A DNA stretch of 64,000 bases from Parerythrobacter_A sp963761775 (GTDB lineage Bacteria > Pseudomonadota > Alphaproteobacteria > Sphingomonadales > Sphingomonadaceae). Position numbers and translations under genes: made by a program. Below, one piece after another: positions 8,494-18,313 of this stretch (position 1 is its first letter; every line of letters starts with the position of its first letter). Location: contig CAVXIF010000003.1 in assembly GCA_963761775.1 (NCBI GenBank), positions 132,430 through 196,429 of the forward strand. The letters are read 5' to 3'. The notes under the pieces were generated by a model. It made no database searches. It had not been told where the DNA came from and worked only from the letters and a program-made list of their open reading frames with translations.

Positions 8494-8540
8494 AGGCCGA
8501 GTTCACGGCTCGAGTTCACGGCTCGCGTTCACAGGCCCAG
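8489..8540. repeat. Four tandem 13-base units at a gene junction
   Basis: Four units of 13 bases (starts 8489, 8502, 8515, 8528) each beginning TTCAC on the plus strand, that is, each carrying GTGAA on the coding minus strand. The first gene's stop (oxidase, TGA at 8531-8529) lies in one unit and the next gene's GTG start (8493) in another. The array appears to have grown from a GTGA stop-start overlap by duplication. Confidence 0.8.
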
Positions 8541-10079
8541 CGAGCCGGGGTTCATCAGGCCGCGCGGATCGACATCGCGCTTTACCGCCTGCAACAGGGC
8601 ATCGGCACGCGGGTCGAGACTGTCGCGTAAGGGATAGGTCCGCCCGATCTGGAAATGCACCGCATCGTGCGCCGCGAAAATATCGACGATGGCGGCTTTC
8701 AGCTTTTGCGTGAGCGCCCATGCCGGCGCATTGCCATCCAGCTTCGGCACTTTCTTCAGGTGCCCCGCTTCGATGGTGGCTTCGATCACCGGATTGCGCG
8801 CATCGGGCCAGTACAGGCACGGCTCGATAAGGGTGCCGCCACCGCCAACCGCCGCGATCAGCGTGCCGTAATGCAGGCCGAGCGCGTCCATTGCGTCCGC
8901 ATGGTCGGCGAACAGCGCCAGCAGCGCGTCGAAACACGCCTGCGCTTGCCCGTGCGACACCAGCCCGTGAATGGGCGCCCAGCGTTCACCATCGGGGCCG
9001 AGGATCGAATTCAGCGGGCCGAACGGGTTGGCGCGGATGATCTTGGGAATGGTGTTTTCCACCTCGCGCCCGCCCGCCTGCGCCACGATGTCGCACGCGG
9101 CGGCAATGTCCGCATCGGCGGCGGCCTGCACACGCCCCTCTGCCAGCACATGCAGCGAGAAATTCGCGTCTTTCAGGAAGTCGCGCCCTGCCGCCACGAC
9201 ACGCGCGCCTTCCTTCAGCCCTTTCAGCAAGCCGCCCTGCTTGCGCATCATGCCGACAAGCTGCCTGGCATCGCCCGCCAGGCTGTCGCGCTTCATGCGG
9301 ATGGCGTTGAGGAAGGGGTCGAAGCCGAAGCATTCGGTGGCCAGCCCCTGCCGCTCGATTTCGGTGATCGCGGCGAACCACTGGCTATGCGTGTCGAAAG
9401 CGAAGCTGGCATAACCGTGCGCCTTGGCCTCGGGCACCAGCCGCAGCGTGATCTCCGCCTTGATGCCCAGCGCCCCGGTATCGGCCAGGAACAGTCCGGT
9501 GAGGTCGGGGCCGTAGGGGCGGGTGTGCGCCTTGCCCAGTTTCAGCAGCGTGCCGTCCGCCAGCACTACTTCCAGCGCGGTGCAGCTCTGCACGGCGCTG
9601 CCATGACGGCCCGTGCCCCAGAAGATACCGTTCTGGCTCATCGCGCCGCCAACCGTCGCCTTGAGGCCGGACAATGTGCCCCACATCGGCGTGCGCAGGC
9701 CATGCGGGGCCAGCGCCTCGCGCAGGGCGGCCCAGGTGCAGCCGGGTTCGACGGTGACGGTCATCGAGACGGGGTCGATATCCAGCACGCGGTCCATCTG
9801 CGTCAGGTCGAACAGCACCGCGTCGGGCGTGGCGCTGCTATAGCCGCCGGTATAGCTCATGCCGCCGCCGCGCGGGATGACGGCATGGCCCGCATCGGTC
9901 GCGGCCTTTATCGCGGCGGCGAGCTGGTGCTTGTCTGCCGGTCTCACCACGGCGGCAAGGTCCGCCCCGCGCGCGTAGATATCGTGCGCGTAGAAATCGA
10001 GGTCGGCGGGGTCGCTCAACACCTGCGCGCCGGTGACGGCGAGCGCGTCAGACAGGCTGGTTCTGACTAGCGTCGCCAT
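8529..10079 (-). CDS. FAD-linked oxidase, vanillyl-alcohol-oxidase/4-cresol-dehydrogenase type
   Basis: A 516-residue flavoprotein with an N-terminal FAD-binding domain (PRGGGMSYTGGYSSATPDAVLFDL at about 65-90, TVEPGCTW, SGLKATVGGAMSQNG) and a C-terminal FAD-oxidase cap ending in HFQIGRTYPLRDSLDPRADALLQAVKRDVDPRGLMNPGSLGL. The ending is typical of the VAO/PCMH superfamily. No signal peptide, and no clear histidine in the usual covalent-flavin position was assigned. It oxidises an unknown alcohol, phenol side chain or hydroxy acid. The ATG at 10079 overlaps the MFS gene's stop, so it is co-translated in the receptor-headed operon. Confidence 0.85.
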   Translation of the reverse strand: MATLVRTSLSDALAVTGAQVLSDPADLDFYAHDIYARGADLAAVVRPADKHQLAAAIKAATDAGHAVIPRGGGMSYTGGYSSATPDAVLFDLTQMDRVLDIDPVSMTVTVEPGCTWAALREALAPHGLRTPMWGTLSGLKATVGGAMSQNGIFWGTGRHGSAVQSCTALEVVLADGTLLKLGKAHTRPYGPDLTGLFLADTGALGIKAEITLRLVPEAKAHGYASFAFDTHSQWFAAITEIERQGLATECFGFDPFLNAIRMKRDSLAGDARQLVGMMRKQGGLLKGLKEGARVVAAGRDFLKDANFSLHVLAEGRVQAAADADIAAACDIVAQAGGREVENTIPKIIRANPFGPLNSILGPDGERWAPIHGLVSHGQAQACFDALLALFADHADAMDALGLHYGTLIAAVGGGGTLIEPCLYWPDARNPVIEATIEAGHLKKVPKLDGNAPAWALTQKLKAAIVDIFAAHDAVHFQIGRTYPLRDSLDPRADALLQAVKRDVDPRGLMNPGSLGL

Positions 10080-11385
10080 CAGGCCGCTCCTGCAACTGCG
10101 CGCGTGGGTGACGCATTGTCTTCGGGCAAGTCGTCCGGATATTTGCCTAGCAACAGCAGCACCGCACCGCCCGCGATGAAGGCGAAAATCGCGACTTGCA
10201 GGATGGCGATCGTAGCTGCCCGTCGTGTCGCGGACATAGGCGTAGATGATCGGCGATATCGCGCTGCCGAGACCGAAGGGCATGTACAGCATGCCGTAGA
10301 TTTTGCCGTAATGCGCCATGCCGAAATAGCGGCCCGCGAGATAGGCGATAAGGTCGCTTTCCGCACCGGCGGCAAAGCCGAGCAGGAAGCCTGCCACGGC
10401 GGCCACCGGGAACACGATGCTGTCGCCCAGCAGCAGCCACATGGAAATCGCGGGCAGGCACAGCAGCGGGAAGGCGACGAAGCCCTGCCAGAACCGGTCG
10501 AGCAGCGCGCCGGTAATCAGTCCGCCCGGACAGGATGCCGATGCCCAGCACGCCCATCACGCTGGCCGCCGTCTGCGCCTCCAGCCCGCGATCGGCCAGC
10601 ATGGCGGGCATGTTGATGAACGCCCCGCCGAATGCCGTCGCGATCAAGCGCGATGCAGAGCCAGATCAGCCAGAAGCGGTAATCCTTCAGCGCGGTGCCG
10701 AGCCTCACCCCGGTCAGCCTGCCGCTGGCCCCGGCGATATCCCCTGGCCGTTCGTCGGCGCGCGGTTCGCGGAACAGGAAATAGCCGAGCGGCAACGCCA
10801 CCAGCAGCGGCAGCAGCGCCACGATGGCGAACATCATCCGCCACCCGTGCGTTTCGATGGCCCACACCGCCAGCTTGGGCACGACGATGGCGGCAAGACT
10901 GGTGCCCAGCAGCAGGATGCCCAGCGCCAGCCCCCGGTTCTTGAAGAACCACAGATTGATCGCCCGGCTCCAGGTGACCGGCGTGGAGCCGATACCGACC
11001 AGCCCGACCAGCAGCCACAGCGCGTAATAGATATAGAGCGTCGAACTGGCCGCCGCCGTCGGCGTCAGGCTGATCGCGGCAAAGGAGACGCCGAATGCCA
11101 GCAGGCTCCACAACGCGACGGGCCGCACCCCGTACCGGTCGGCCAGCGAGCCGAAGAACGGCGCAAGCAGGCTGGCGATGACGCCGAAAATGGTGATCGG
11201 GAACAGGATTTCGTGCGGGTCCAGCCGAACTCCGCAATCAGCGGTTCGATGGTGAAGCCGATGACGTTGAAGGGCAAGGGCGATGCGCCGCACGCCACCC
11301 CGAACACGCCCGCCAGCAGCACCTTCCAGCCCAGCGAAAACTCGCCGCGTTGCTTCGGTGCGTACGCCGTCTGGTCAGTCGCCAT
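10079..11385 (-). pseudogene. MFS transporter, interrupted by four frameshifts
   Basis: The fragments join into one major-facilitator protein of about 435 residues: start MATDQTAYAPKQRGEF, then EPLIAEFGWT, FGSLADRYGVRPVALW (the loop 2-3 MFS motif), GWRMMFAIVALLPLLVALPLGYF, LIATAFGGAF, LGIGILSG, GYDS-type loops, and the tail GGAVLLLLGKYPDDLPED. Reading frame breaks at about 11218 (one base missing in ACCCGCACG), 10648 (extra T), 10523 (extra A) and 10217 (one base extra or two missing). It looks like an oxalate/formate-antiporter-like uptake system for the operon's substrate. As read, it is inactive; sequencing error is the alternative. Confidence 0.8.
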
Positions 11386-12442
11386 CGCTGTAGAACTCCG
11401 TCAAATTGCCGTCCGGGTCGCGCACTGCGAGGATGTCCACCGTCCCCAGCCCTTCGATTGCAACGTCTTGTGCACGATATGCAGGCACAGTGCCAATGCT
11501 TACCAGTTTGGCCGCGTATCCGGCCAGGTCGCGCACCGGATAGCGCACCGACAGGATGCCGAGATTGGGCGGGCTGGCCTTGGCCGCATGGTCGTGGCCG
11601 GTGAAGCCTGCGATCTGCATCACTTCGATGCGGCCCGTTTCGCCTGTCACCGGATAGAGCGCGGCGGCAGTGCGGGCGATTTGCGGGGTCAGGTTGAACG
11701 GGATGCCGAAATTGGAAAAGGCGGGTTCCGCTGGTTCGCGTTCGCTGTCGAACAGCACGCCGAAGCCCAGCGCGTCGCGGTAAAAGTCGCGCGCCACCGG
11801 CCGGTCGCGGACCATACGCATCGCGTTGAAGCCCTGGCTGATGCGGCCCACGGGGAATGCGGTGAACGCTGGCGTTACCCGTTCATACACCGCAACATTG
11901 ATGCCGTGCGGCCCCTGCAACACGACATTGCGCAGGTCGCTTGCGCCGAACCGAAAGCGGATCGGCGGGCTTTCCGCCCACCAGCCCAGCGCCAGTGCCT
12001 GTTCGTACAAGGCGGGCACATCGTCGCTGCGGACCATGATCGAATAGATGCCGCCGGTGTCCCATGCGCGCGCGGCGGGGCGCACCGGTTCCTGCGCGAC
12101 GCCGGTGAAGCGCACGAAGCGGATGCAGCCGGTCTCGGCTTTCGGCGCGCACCACCGCTCGAACGTGGCGGCGGCTTCTGTCGGCAATTGCCAGTACGCC
12201 AGCTCGCTTCGCGCGACATCGCCCGACCGCACCAGCCGCCAGTTTCCCGCATGGCGAAACAGCGCGGTAGCGGGTTCGAACGCGGCGACCGAAACCACCG
12301 CCTCGGTCCACGGTGCGACGCCGTACTGCGCCGCCACCGGCTCGCCATCCTGCGCAACAGCCGATGTCACGGAAGCGGCGCAGACAAGCGCACCGAATGC
12401 CGCGAGCAGGCGTTTTCCCGTGGTGATCGCGCGCGCGGTCAC
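11375..12442 (-). CDS. Two-domain VOC (glyoxalase/dioxygenase-fold) protein with signal peptide
   Basis: A 355-residue protein with an N-terminal export signal (KRLLAAFGALVCAASVTSAVAQDG) followed by two vicinal-oxygen-chelate repeats. The second reads as the classical module: MRMVRDRPVARDFYRDALGFGVLF, then LGILSVRYPVRDLAGYA and the terminal VDILAVRDPDGNLTEFYSDGD with its metal-ligand glutamate. Start is GTG at 12442, two bases after the receptor's stop, so it is coupled to the receptor. It overlaps the MFS start by 11 bases. An exported VOC protein may bind or modify the ligand in the periplasm; ring cleavage cannot be claimed because a full ligand set is not evident. Confidence 0.75.
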   Translation of the reverse strand: MTARAITTGKRLLAAFGALVCAASVTSAVAQDGEPVAAQYGVAPWTEAVVSVAAFEPATALFRHAGNWRLVRSGDVARSELAYWQLPTEAAATFERWCAPKAETGCIRFVRFTGVAQEPVRPAARAWDTGGIYSIMVRSDDVPALYEQALALGWWAESPPIRFRFGASDLRNVVLQGPHGINVAVYERVTPAFTAFPVGRISQGFNAMRMVRDRPVARDFYRDALGFGVLFDSEREPAEPAFSNFGIPFNLTPQIARTAAALYPVTGETGRIEVMQIAGFTGHDHAAKASPPNLGILSVRYPVRDLAGYAAKLVSIGTVPAYRAQDVAIEGLGTVDILAVRDPDGNLTEFYSDGD

Positions 12443-12444
12443 GC

Positions 12445-14727
12445 TCAGTCGAACGTGAAGCCCACGTCGATGCCAAAGGTCAGCGGCGGTGCGGCATAGA
12501 CCTGGTTCGTGCTGGTCGAGGCGCGGAAATATTCGCGGTCGGTCAGGTTCTTGCCCCACAGCGTGACTTTCAGGCCGCTGTCGTCGGGGCGGTAGCCGAT
12601 GCGCGCATCGACGCGCGTGCCGGGTTCCACCAGCGAACCGGGCGGGTTGGCGACGAGGGCAAAGCTGTCGTCTTCATACGCCACGTCGCCGCCGAAGAAG
12701 ACTTCGCCGCTGCCGACCGGGATGGTGTAGGTGAAACCGACGGTCGCCTTGTATTCCGGCGCGTTCTTGAGTTCGAGACCCAACGCGCAAGCGACCACCT
12801 GATCGTTGAACGCCGCACCCGGTACGCCGCCCGCCGTCACATTGGTACAGGCAGGGCCGGCGGTGGCAGTGGTGATGTTGGAGTTGGTCAGCGTGCCCGC
12901 CTGCAACGGCGTCAGGCTCTCGTATTTCGCATCGAGATAGCTGCCATTGCCGTAGAGTATCAGCCCGTCCACCGGCTCGAGGCTGAACTCCACCTCGAAG
13001 CCCTGGATGCTGGCATCCGCCGCATTGGAGCGGGTGAACACCCCGCCGCCGGTGGTCGCGCTGATTTGCAGGTCGCTATAGTCGTTGTTGAAATAGGTCG
13101 CGTTGAACGTGGCCCGCCCGTCGAGGAACTGCGTGCGCAGACCCGCTTCGATGCTCTTGAGCTCTTCCTTGTCCACCGACAGGAAGCAGCCTGCCGGGCT
13201 GAAACAGTCGGACGAGAAGCCGGGCGATTTGAAGCCGGTAGCATAGCTGCCATAGACAAGGATGTCGGGCGTGATTTCGTAGCTGGCCTTGCCGGTATAG
13301 GTCACATCGTTGACGCCTACACTGTCGGTGACGGTCGGGATCACCACCGATGTGCCGATGAAATCGCGGTCCTCGTCAGTGTATCGCGCGCCCGCTGTCA
13401 GGGTCAAAGCGTCGGTGACGTTCAGCCCGACCTGTCCGAAGACGGAAATGCTTTCGGTCTGGATATCGTTGGTGACGGGCAGGATGAAGGTGAAGGCGAG
13501 GTTCGCATCCTCGTTATAATAGAACGCGCCCGCCGTCAGGTCGACCAGATCGCCGATAGTGGTGTTGACCAGGAATTCCTGGCTGAACTGGTTCTGATCC
13601 GTCTGTTGGAAATAGGGGAAAGTGATGCTGGTGCTCAGATCATCCTTCAGCGTGCGATAGGCGGTGGTGGAGGACACCGAGAAGCCGCCGTAATCGCCGC
13701 TGAGCTGATAGGAGACGCCGAACGCATCGACTTCGCTGTTAAAATCGTTGAAGCAGCCGACCGGCTGGAAAGTCGCGGGCGTAAAGGCCGAACATGTCAC
13801 GCCGGGGGCGGGTTCGATGGTGAAGATGTCCTGATCGCGGTCGGTCACCACGGCCGGGTTGTCGCTGCGGGCGATGATGGAGCTGGGGACGGGGTCCGAC
13901 TTGTCCTTGGTGTAATCGACGATGGCAAGGAACGACCAGATGTCGGACAATTCGCCGTACAGGCTGCCGCGAATGGCATAGACTTCCTCGCCGCCCGGCT
14001 CGGACCCGGCGAGGTTGGCGAAATCGCCGTTGGGATTGAGCGTGAAGTAGCTGTCGCGTTCACGATAGAGGCCGGAAATACGCACCGCACCGGTGTCCCA
14101 CAGGTCGACATTGGCGCTGGCCTTTGCCTGGATGCGGTTGAAATTGCCGTAGCCTGCTTCGGCGGTCACGCTGCTTTCGCCAAGCTGCGGACGGACGGAA
14201 CTGATCTTGATCGCGCCGCCATTGGTGTTGCGGCCATACAGGGTGCCCTGCGGCCCGCGCAGCACCTCGATCTGTTCGATATCGACCAGATCGACCAGGC
14301 TGCCGACGGTGCGGCCCAGATAGACATTGTCGATATAGATGCCGACGGCGGGGTCGATGGCACCGCGCGATTCATCCTCGCCCACGCCGCGGAAATAGAT
14401 GCGCGCGCTGCTGGCGGTGCCGGTGCCGGTGGAAATGACCACGTTGGGGATCTGGTTCTGCAGATCGTTGGTATCGGCAATCTGCCGGTTCTCCAGCGCC
14501 TCTGCACTCAGCGCGGTGACGGCGGCGGGAACATCCTGCAAATCCTGCGCACGGCGTTGCGCGGTCACGATGATCGCACCGTCGCGGGCAATCGGATCGG
14601 CGACTTGCTGGCTCGTGGCGCTCTGGTCCGCCTCTTGTGCCGTGGCGAGGGCGGGCGCGAGCAGGCCCGATGCCAGTACGGTTCCCAAGGCGAGGCGAAG
14701 CGGTTTGGCGACAGCGCGGTGGGTCAT
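12445..14727 (-). CDS. TonB-dependent outer-membrane receptor
   Basis: A 760-residue receptor: signal peptide (LRLALGTVLASGLLAPALATA), a TonB-box/plug start GAIIVTAQRRAQDLQDVP, plug motifs IYFRGVGEDESRGAIDPAVG and EVLRGPQGTLYGRNTNGGAI, then the 22-strand barrel with GYATGFKSPGF, EAGLRTQFLDGRATFN and the C-terminal GFTFD. Style is that of the sphingomonad receptors for aromatic or hydrophobic compounds rather than siderophores. The ATG follows GGGAGA. Operator site 2 lies 43 bases upstream with TTGACA at 14796-14791, so this heads the repressed operon receptor-VOC-MFS-oxidase-nitrilase-unknown. It likely imports the pathway's substrate. Confidence 0.92.
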   Translation of the reverse strand: MTHRAVAKPLRLALGTVLASGLLAPALATAQEADQSATSQQVADPIARDGAIIVTAQRRAQDLQDVPAAVTALSAEALENRQIADTNDLQNQIPNVVISTGTGTASSARIYFRGVGEDESRGAIDPAVGIYIDNVYLGRTVGSLVDLVDIEQIEVLRGPQGTLYGRNTNGGAIKISSVRPQLGESSVTAEAGYGNFNRIQAKASANVDLWDTGAVRISGLYRERDSYFTLNPNGDFANLAGSEPGGEEVYAIRGSLYGELSDIWSFLAIVDYTKDKSDPVPSSIIARSDNPAVVTDRDQDIFTIEPAPGVTCSAFTPATFQPVGCFNDFNSEVDAFGVSYQLSGDYGGFSVSSTTAYRTLKDDLSTSITFPYFQQTDQNQFSQEFLVNTTIGDLVDLTAGAFYYNEDANLAFTFILPVTNDIQTESISVFGQVGLNVTDALTLTAGARYTDEDRDFIGTSVVIPTVTDSVGVNDVTYTGKASYEITPDILVYGSYATGFKSPGFSSDCFSPAGCFLSVDKEELKSIEAGLRTQFLDGRATFNATYFNNDYSDLQISATTGGGVFTRSNAADASIQGFEVEFSLEPVDGLILYGNGSYLDAKYESLTPLQAGTLTNSNITTATAGPACTNVTAGGVPGAAFNDQVVACALGLELKNAPEYKATVGFTYTIPVGSGEVFFGGDVAYEDDSFALVANPPGSLVEPGTRVDARIGYRPDDSGLKVTLWGKNLTDREYFRASTSTNQVYAAPPLTFGIDVGFTFD

Positions 14728-14769
14728 GAACAGTCTCCCGACAATTTCGATATTCTTTCTGCTCGCAAG

Positions 14770-14796
14770 TTGTCCGGACAAATTTGCCTTTGTCAA
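14770..14796 (-). promoter_or_regulatory. Operator site 2 (14770-14781) with -35 box of the receptor operon
   Basis: TTGTCCGGACAA at 14770-14781, extended by the outer arms GCAA/TTGC. On the minus strand TTGACA (14796-14791) precedes it by nine bases, so the palindrome falls in the spacer or -10 area of the probable promoter, a classical repressor position. It could also control the divergent membrane protein at 14884. Confidence 0.7.
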
Positions 14797-14883
14797 GCAA
14801 TCCGCTATCACGCCGCCGGAATTGAACGATAAGGTGCGGCGACCGCGTCATATCGGCAACAATCGTAAAAGGAGCCCGTCTGC

Positions 14884-15555
14884 ATGGTCACCGTCTACAG
14901 CCTGCTGGTCTATGCCCACCTGCTCGCTTTCGTGCTGTGGCTGGGGGCAGATGTGGGCGTTTACTGCCTCGGCCAGCATTTCCGCAAACGCACGGTGTAC
15001 ACGCTGGACCAGCGGATCGCACTGCTCAAACTGCTGGTGATCGTGGACCTTACACCGCGCTGCGCGTGGGCGCTGATGGTGCCGCTGTCGCTCAGCGTGG
15101 TGGCCGCCGGGGGGTATTGGGCAGTGCCGGTGTGGCTGCTCGCCGGATCGTGGGTGATCGGTGCGGGCTGGGTATTTCTGGTGCTGGATTCCCATGCGCA
15201 CGACCAGACCCCGCGCGCCGCGCGCAACCGCAAGTTCGAAGGGGTGCTGAGCTGGGTGGTCGGCGCGTTCTATCTGGGGCTGGGGTTCAAGAGTATCGTC
15301 GAGGATGCGCCGCTCGCGCCCGACTGGCTGGCGTGGAAGGCGCTGATGTTCGGCCTGATCTTCGTGGCCGCCATCATGATCGACCGCACGTTCAAGCCGG
15401 TCGGCGGACAGCTGACGGCAGTGCTGGAACAGGGATCGACCGACGCGACGGAACTGCCCTTGCTACGCACGATGAATGCCACGCGCATCTGGGTATGGTT
15501 CATCTACCTGTTGCTGCTGGTCACGGCGTTTCTCGGCAACGTGAAACCGTTCTGA
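14884..15555 (+). CDS. Integral membrane protein of unknown function
   Basis: A 223-residue protein with about five or six membrane segments: VYSLLVYAHLLAFVLWLGADVGVY, LLKLLVIVDLTP followed by ALMVPLSLSVVAAGGYW, VPVWLLAGSWVIGAGWVFLVL, LSWVVGAFYLGLGF, WLAWKALMFGLIFVAAIMI and IWVWFIYLLLLVTAFLGNV. The early YAHLLAFVLWLGADVGVY pattern recalls the CopD/DUF2269 group of small haem- or copper-related membrane proteins, but the match is loose. The ATG follows AGGAG at good distance. It is divergent from the receptor operon and shares the operator interval. Its role in the pathway is unknown; a permease-like or redox partner role is speculation. Confidence 0.65.
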   Translation: MVTVYSLLVYAHLLAFVLWLGADVGVYCLGQHFRKRTVYTLDQRIALLKLLVIVDLTPRCAWALMVPLSLSVVAAGGYWAVPVWLLAGSWVIGAGWVFLVLDSHAHDQTPRAARNRKFEGVLSWVVGAFYLGLGFKSIVEDAPLAPDWLAWKALMFGLIFVAAIMIDRTFKPVGGQLTAVLEQGSTDATELPLLRTMNATRIWVWFIYLLLLVTAFLGNVKPF

Positions 15556-15612
15556 CGCCACAGAAGAAACAAAAATGTCACAGATTTCAGCGGACCTGCA
15601 CGGACAAGCATA

Positions 15613-15630
15613 AATTTGTCTGGACAAATT
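15613..15630. promoter_or_regulatory. Operator site 3, AATTTGTCTGGACAAATT
   Basis: Eighteen-base near-perfect palindrome whose core TTGTCTGGACAA (15616-15627) differs by one base from the regulon word. It lies about 80 bases before the second receptor gene and shares the flanking AATT arms with site 4. Confidence 0.7.
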
Positions 15631-15707
15631 TCGTCCATGCAGGAACGTGTATGGCACGAGACGATCTATTCCGGCGGCGAGGGGCCGTTTAAAAAGGGGA
15701 CCACACG

Positions 15708-18226
15708 ATGACACGTTCGACACGCACCTGCCTGCTGGCGGCAACCATGATGACCTCCGCTGCTGCATTCTCCGGCACGGCCATGCACAGGATACGTAGG
15801 ATACGGACGGCAAATCGACCGCCGAGCAGGACCGGACCGTGCCCGCGGGGGAAGATCGTCGTAACTGCGCGCAAACGTGAGGAAACGCTTCAGGATATTC
15901 CGAATCGGTGACGGTCTCGAGACGGAAACCTCGAGCGCGCGGCCTCGACAGTCTGCGGCGGATCTCCAAGACTTCACGCCCGGCCTCGTCTTCGACGACA
16001 GTCTTGGGCGGAGCGGCGACCGTCCGGTCATTCGCGGGCAGGCCAATGTTCTGGGGTCCAGTTCGGGTGATCGGCGTATCGTCTTCCTCGACGGTATCTA
16101 CTCCACCGGCATCCTAGCGGATTACGACTGTCGACACGATCGAGCGCATCGAGGTCGTCAAGGGGCCGCAAAGCGCCTGTACGGTCGCAACACCTATTCC
16201 GGCGCGATCAACATCATCTCCAAGACGCCAGGCGACTTCTGGGAAGGGCGCGTCACTGCCGACATCTCGGAATTCGACCGCTATGAAGTGACCGCCGGCA
16301 TTCGCGGGCCGATTACCGATGGTCTGGGCGTGGGCATCAATGGCCGGTTCTACGATTTCGGTGGCGAGTTCATCAACCAGTTCGACGGCGAACCGGTCGG
16401 CGACCAGAAATCCTACTCCGTTTCCGGCGTGCTCAATTTCGACAACGGCAGCCCCTTCACCGCTGCGTTGCGCGGCTATTACAACCGCACCGATGACGGG
16501 CAGCCCGCCATTTTCCAGCAGGGTGCCGAATTCAACAATGTGCTGCCCGACAACGGCGCGCTGTATGGTGGGGGCGGACGCTATTTCGCCGGACCGATCC
16601 AGCCGCGCCCGATCAACACCGACTATCGCCGCCAGTTCACCGATCCCGACGATGTCGGCATCGAAGCGGACACTTATAATGTCAGCCTGAAACTGGAATA
16701 CGAATTGACGGACAGCCTGACGCTGACCTCGCTGTCGGGTTTCAACGACCGGGTGCAGACCACGCTGACCGATGGCGATTACGGTCCGAATAGCTTCCAG
16801 ACCGCGCGATTTGCCCGCTTCCCGGCAGGCGCGCCCATCGGCTTCGGTCCGGCAGGGCCTATCTTCCCGTTCGGCTTCGTCGGCACCACCGTCGATTTCA
16901 GCTTCGCCAATCGCAGCGAAACGCAGGATTTCAGCCAGGAACTGCGTCTGGCATATCTCAGCGACAGTTTCGACGTGATCGTGGGCGGCTATTACTTCGA
17001 CCAGGACGATGACAGTTTTTCCATCCGCGAAGTGCCCGCCGATGCGGCGGCGCGAGCCGGGCGCCAGCTTCGGGCAGGCCATCGGCATCGAAAGCGGCAT
17101 CTGTGCGGCAAACCCGAATTGCGGGCGGGTCGCGCCGTTCTTCGGTCCGTCCACACCCAACGCGCGTGACGAGAACCTGCAGGAAATCCGCAACGTCGCC
17201 GTGTTCGGCGCGGTCGAATTCCACCTCGGGCCGAACGTCAATCTGGGTCTGGAAGGGCGCTACTCCGAAGAGCGTATCCGGCAGACGGTGTTCGATTTCG
17301 ACGAGGGCGACATGCGCCCCGCCGGTGATTTCCAGGAAAAGACGTTCAAGGAATTCACGCCGCGCGTAACGCTGGATTTCCAGCCCAGCGATGATACGCT
17401 GATTTACGGCATCTATGCCGAGGGTCAGAAGCCGGGCGGCTTCAACTCGACCATCGCTATCGCAGCGGGACGCGGCACGTTCGATGCCGAGGACAACAAG
17501 TCGTTCGAACTCGGCGTGAAGAACCAGTTCCTCGACGGCGATCTGGTCGTGAATATTGCCGCATTCCATAACGAGATCGACGGCTATCAGCTGACGCAGA
17601 ACGTGCAGGTCGGCCCCAACACCCAAAGCGCCACGGTCAATGCGGGCGATGCGCGGGTGAACGGGCTTGAGCTGGAAGTGCTGGCACGGCCCAGCAACAA
17701 CTTCACGGTGACGGCAAACTACGCGTTGGCGGACAGTCGCTTTACCGCCGGGTTCGATGAAAACCAGGGCGTGCTGAACGATGTGGCGGACGACCAGCTG
17801 GTGAATTGCAGCACCGGCGACGAATTCCCCGATGTTGCCGGGTGCCAGTCGCTGTTCGGGTCCATCGACGGCCAGCGCATTCCGCGCGCGCCAATGCATC
17901 GCGTGTTCGCAGATGTCGATTACCGCGTGCCGGTGGGTGCCGATGGCTGGGAATTCTTCGCGGGCGGCAACGTCACGATGACGTCCAAGGCCTTCGCACA
18001 GGTCAGCAATCTTGCCAGCTATGGCGACAGCACTGTGGTCGATCTGCGGGTTGGTGTCGGCAATGGCGTTTACAAGATCCAGGGCTATGTCGACAACGTG
18101 ACGGACGAGGATTCGGTGGCACAGGTGATCCGTTATGCGGATGCCGATGCCAGCTTCCGCCGCAGCTTCATCGGCGGCCTGCGCCCCGGCCGGCGCTTCG
18201 GTGTGATTGTTTCCGCCGGGTTCTGA
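15708..18226 (+). pseudogene. TonB-dependent receptor, disrupted near its N-terminus and mid-gene
   Basis: A second receptor. Signal-like start MTRSTRTCLLAATMMTSAAAF, then plug pieces in different frames: GKIVVTARKREETLQDIP, DLQDFTPGLVFDDS, RPVIRGQANVLGSS, TIERIEVVKGPQS and LYGRNTYSGAINIISKTPG, followed by the barrel and the C-terminal GRRFGVIVSAGF. Frame changes are needed near 15783, 15902, 15935, 16122, 16172 and 17050; the frame that would give an AQDT signal-cleavage site has a TAG at 15797. From about 16180 to 17045 and from there to the end the frames are long and open. Restored length is about 830 residues. It sits alone under operator site 3 with a terminator after it. Confidence 0.82.
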
Positions 18227-18245
18227 TCGCGCGCAACGGTTTTGA

Positions 18246-18282
18246 GAAAGGGCCGGGAAAGCACTGCTTTCCCGGCCCTTTC
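18246..18282. terminator. Bidirectional hairpin terminator
   Basis: Perfect 17-bp inverted repeat GAAAGGGCCGGGAAAGC with a three-base loop, the arms starting with GAAA and ending TTTC. It lies between the convergent ends of the receptor pseudogene and the DUF1838 gene, so it can terminate both. Confidence 0.85.
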
Positions 18283-18313
18283 GCTGCCCGCCCTGAAAGC
18301 CGCGCTGCTGCGC

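Noticed and set aside
8655..10070. Plus-strand 471-codon open frame opposite the FAD-linked oxidase
   Set aside because: Antisense shadow; the minus-strand frame has clear flavoprotein motifs and coupled start and stop.
10079..11385. Programmed frameshifting as explanation of the broken MFS gene
   Set aside because: Four separate shifts with no slippery heptamers or common signal; decay or sequence error is simpler.
13066..14832. Plus-strand 588-codon open frame opposite the first receptor
   Set aside because: Shadow of the receptor gene; no ribosome site and no domain.
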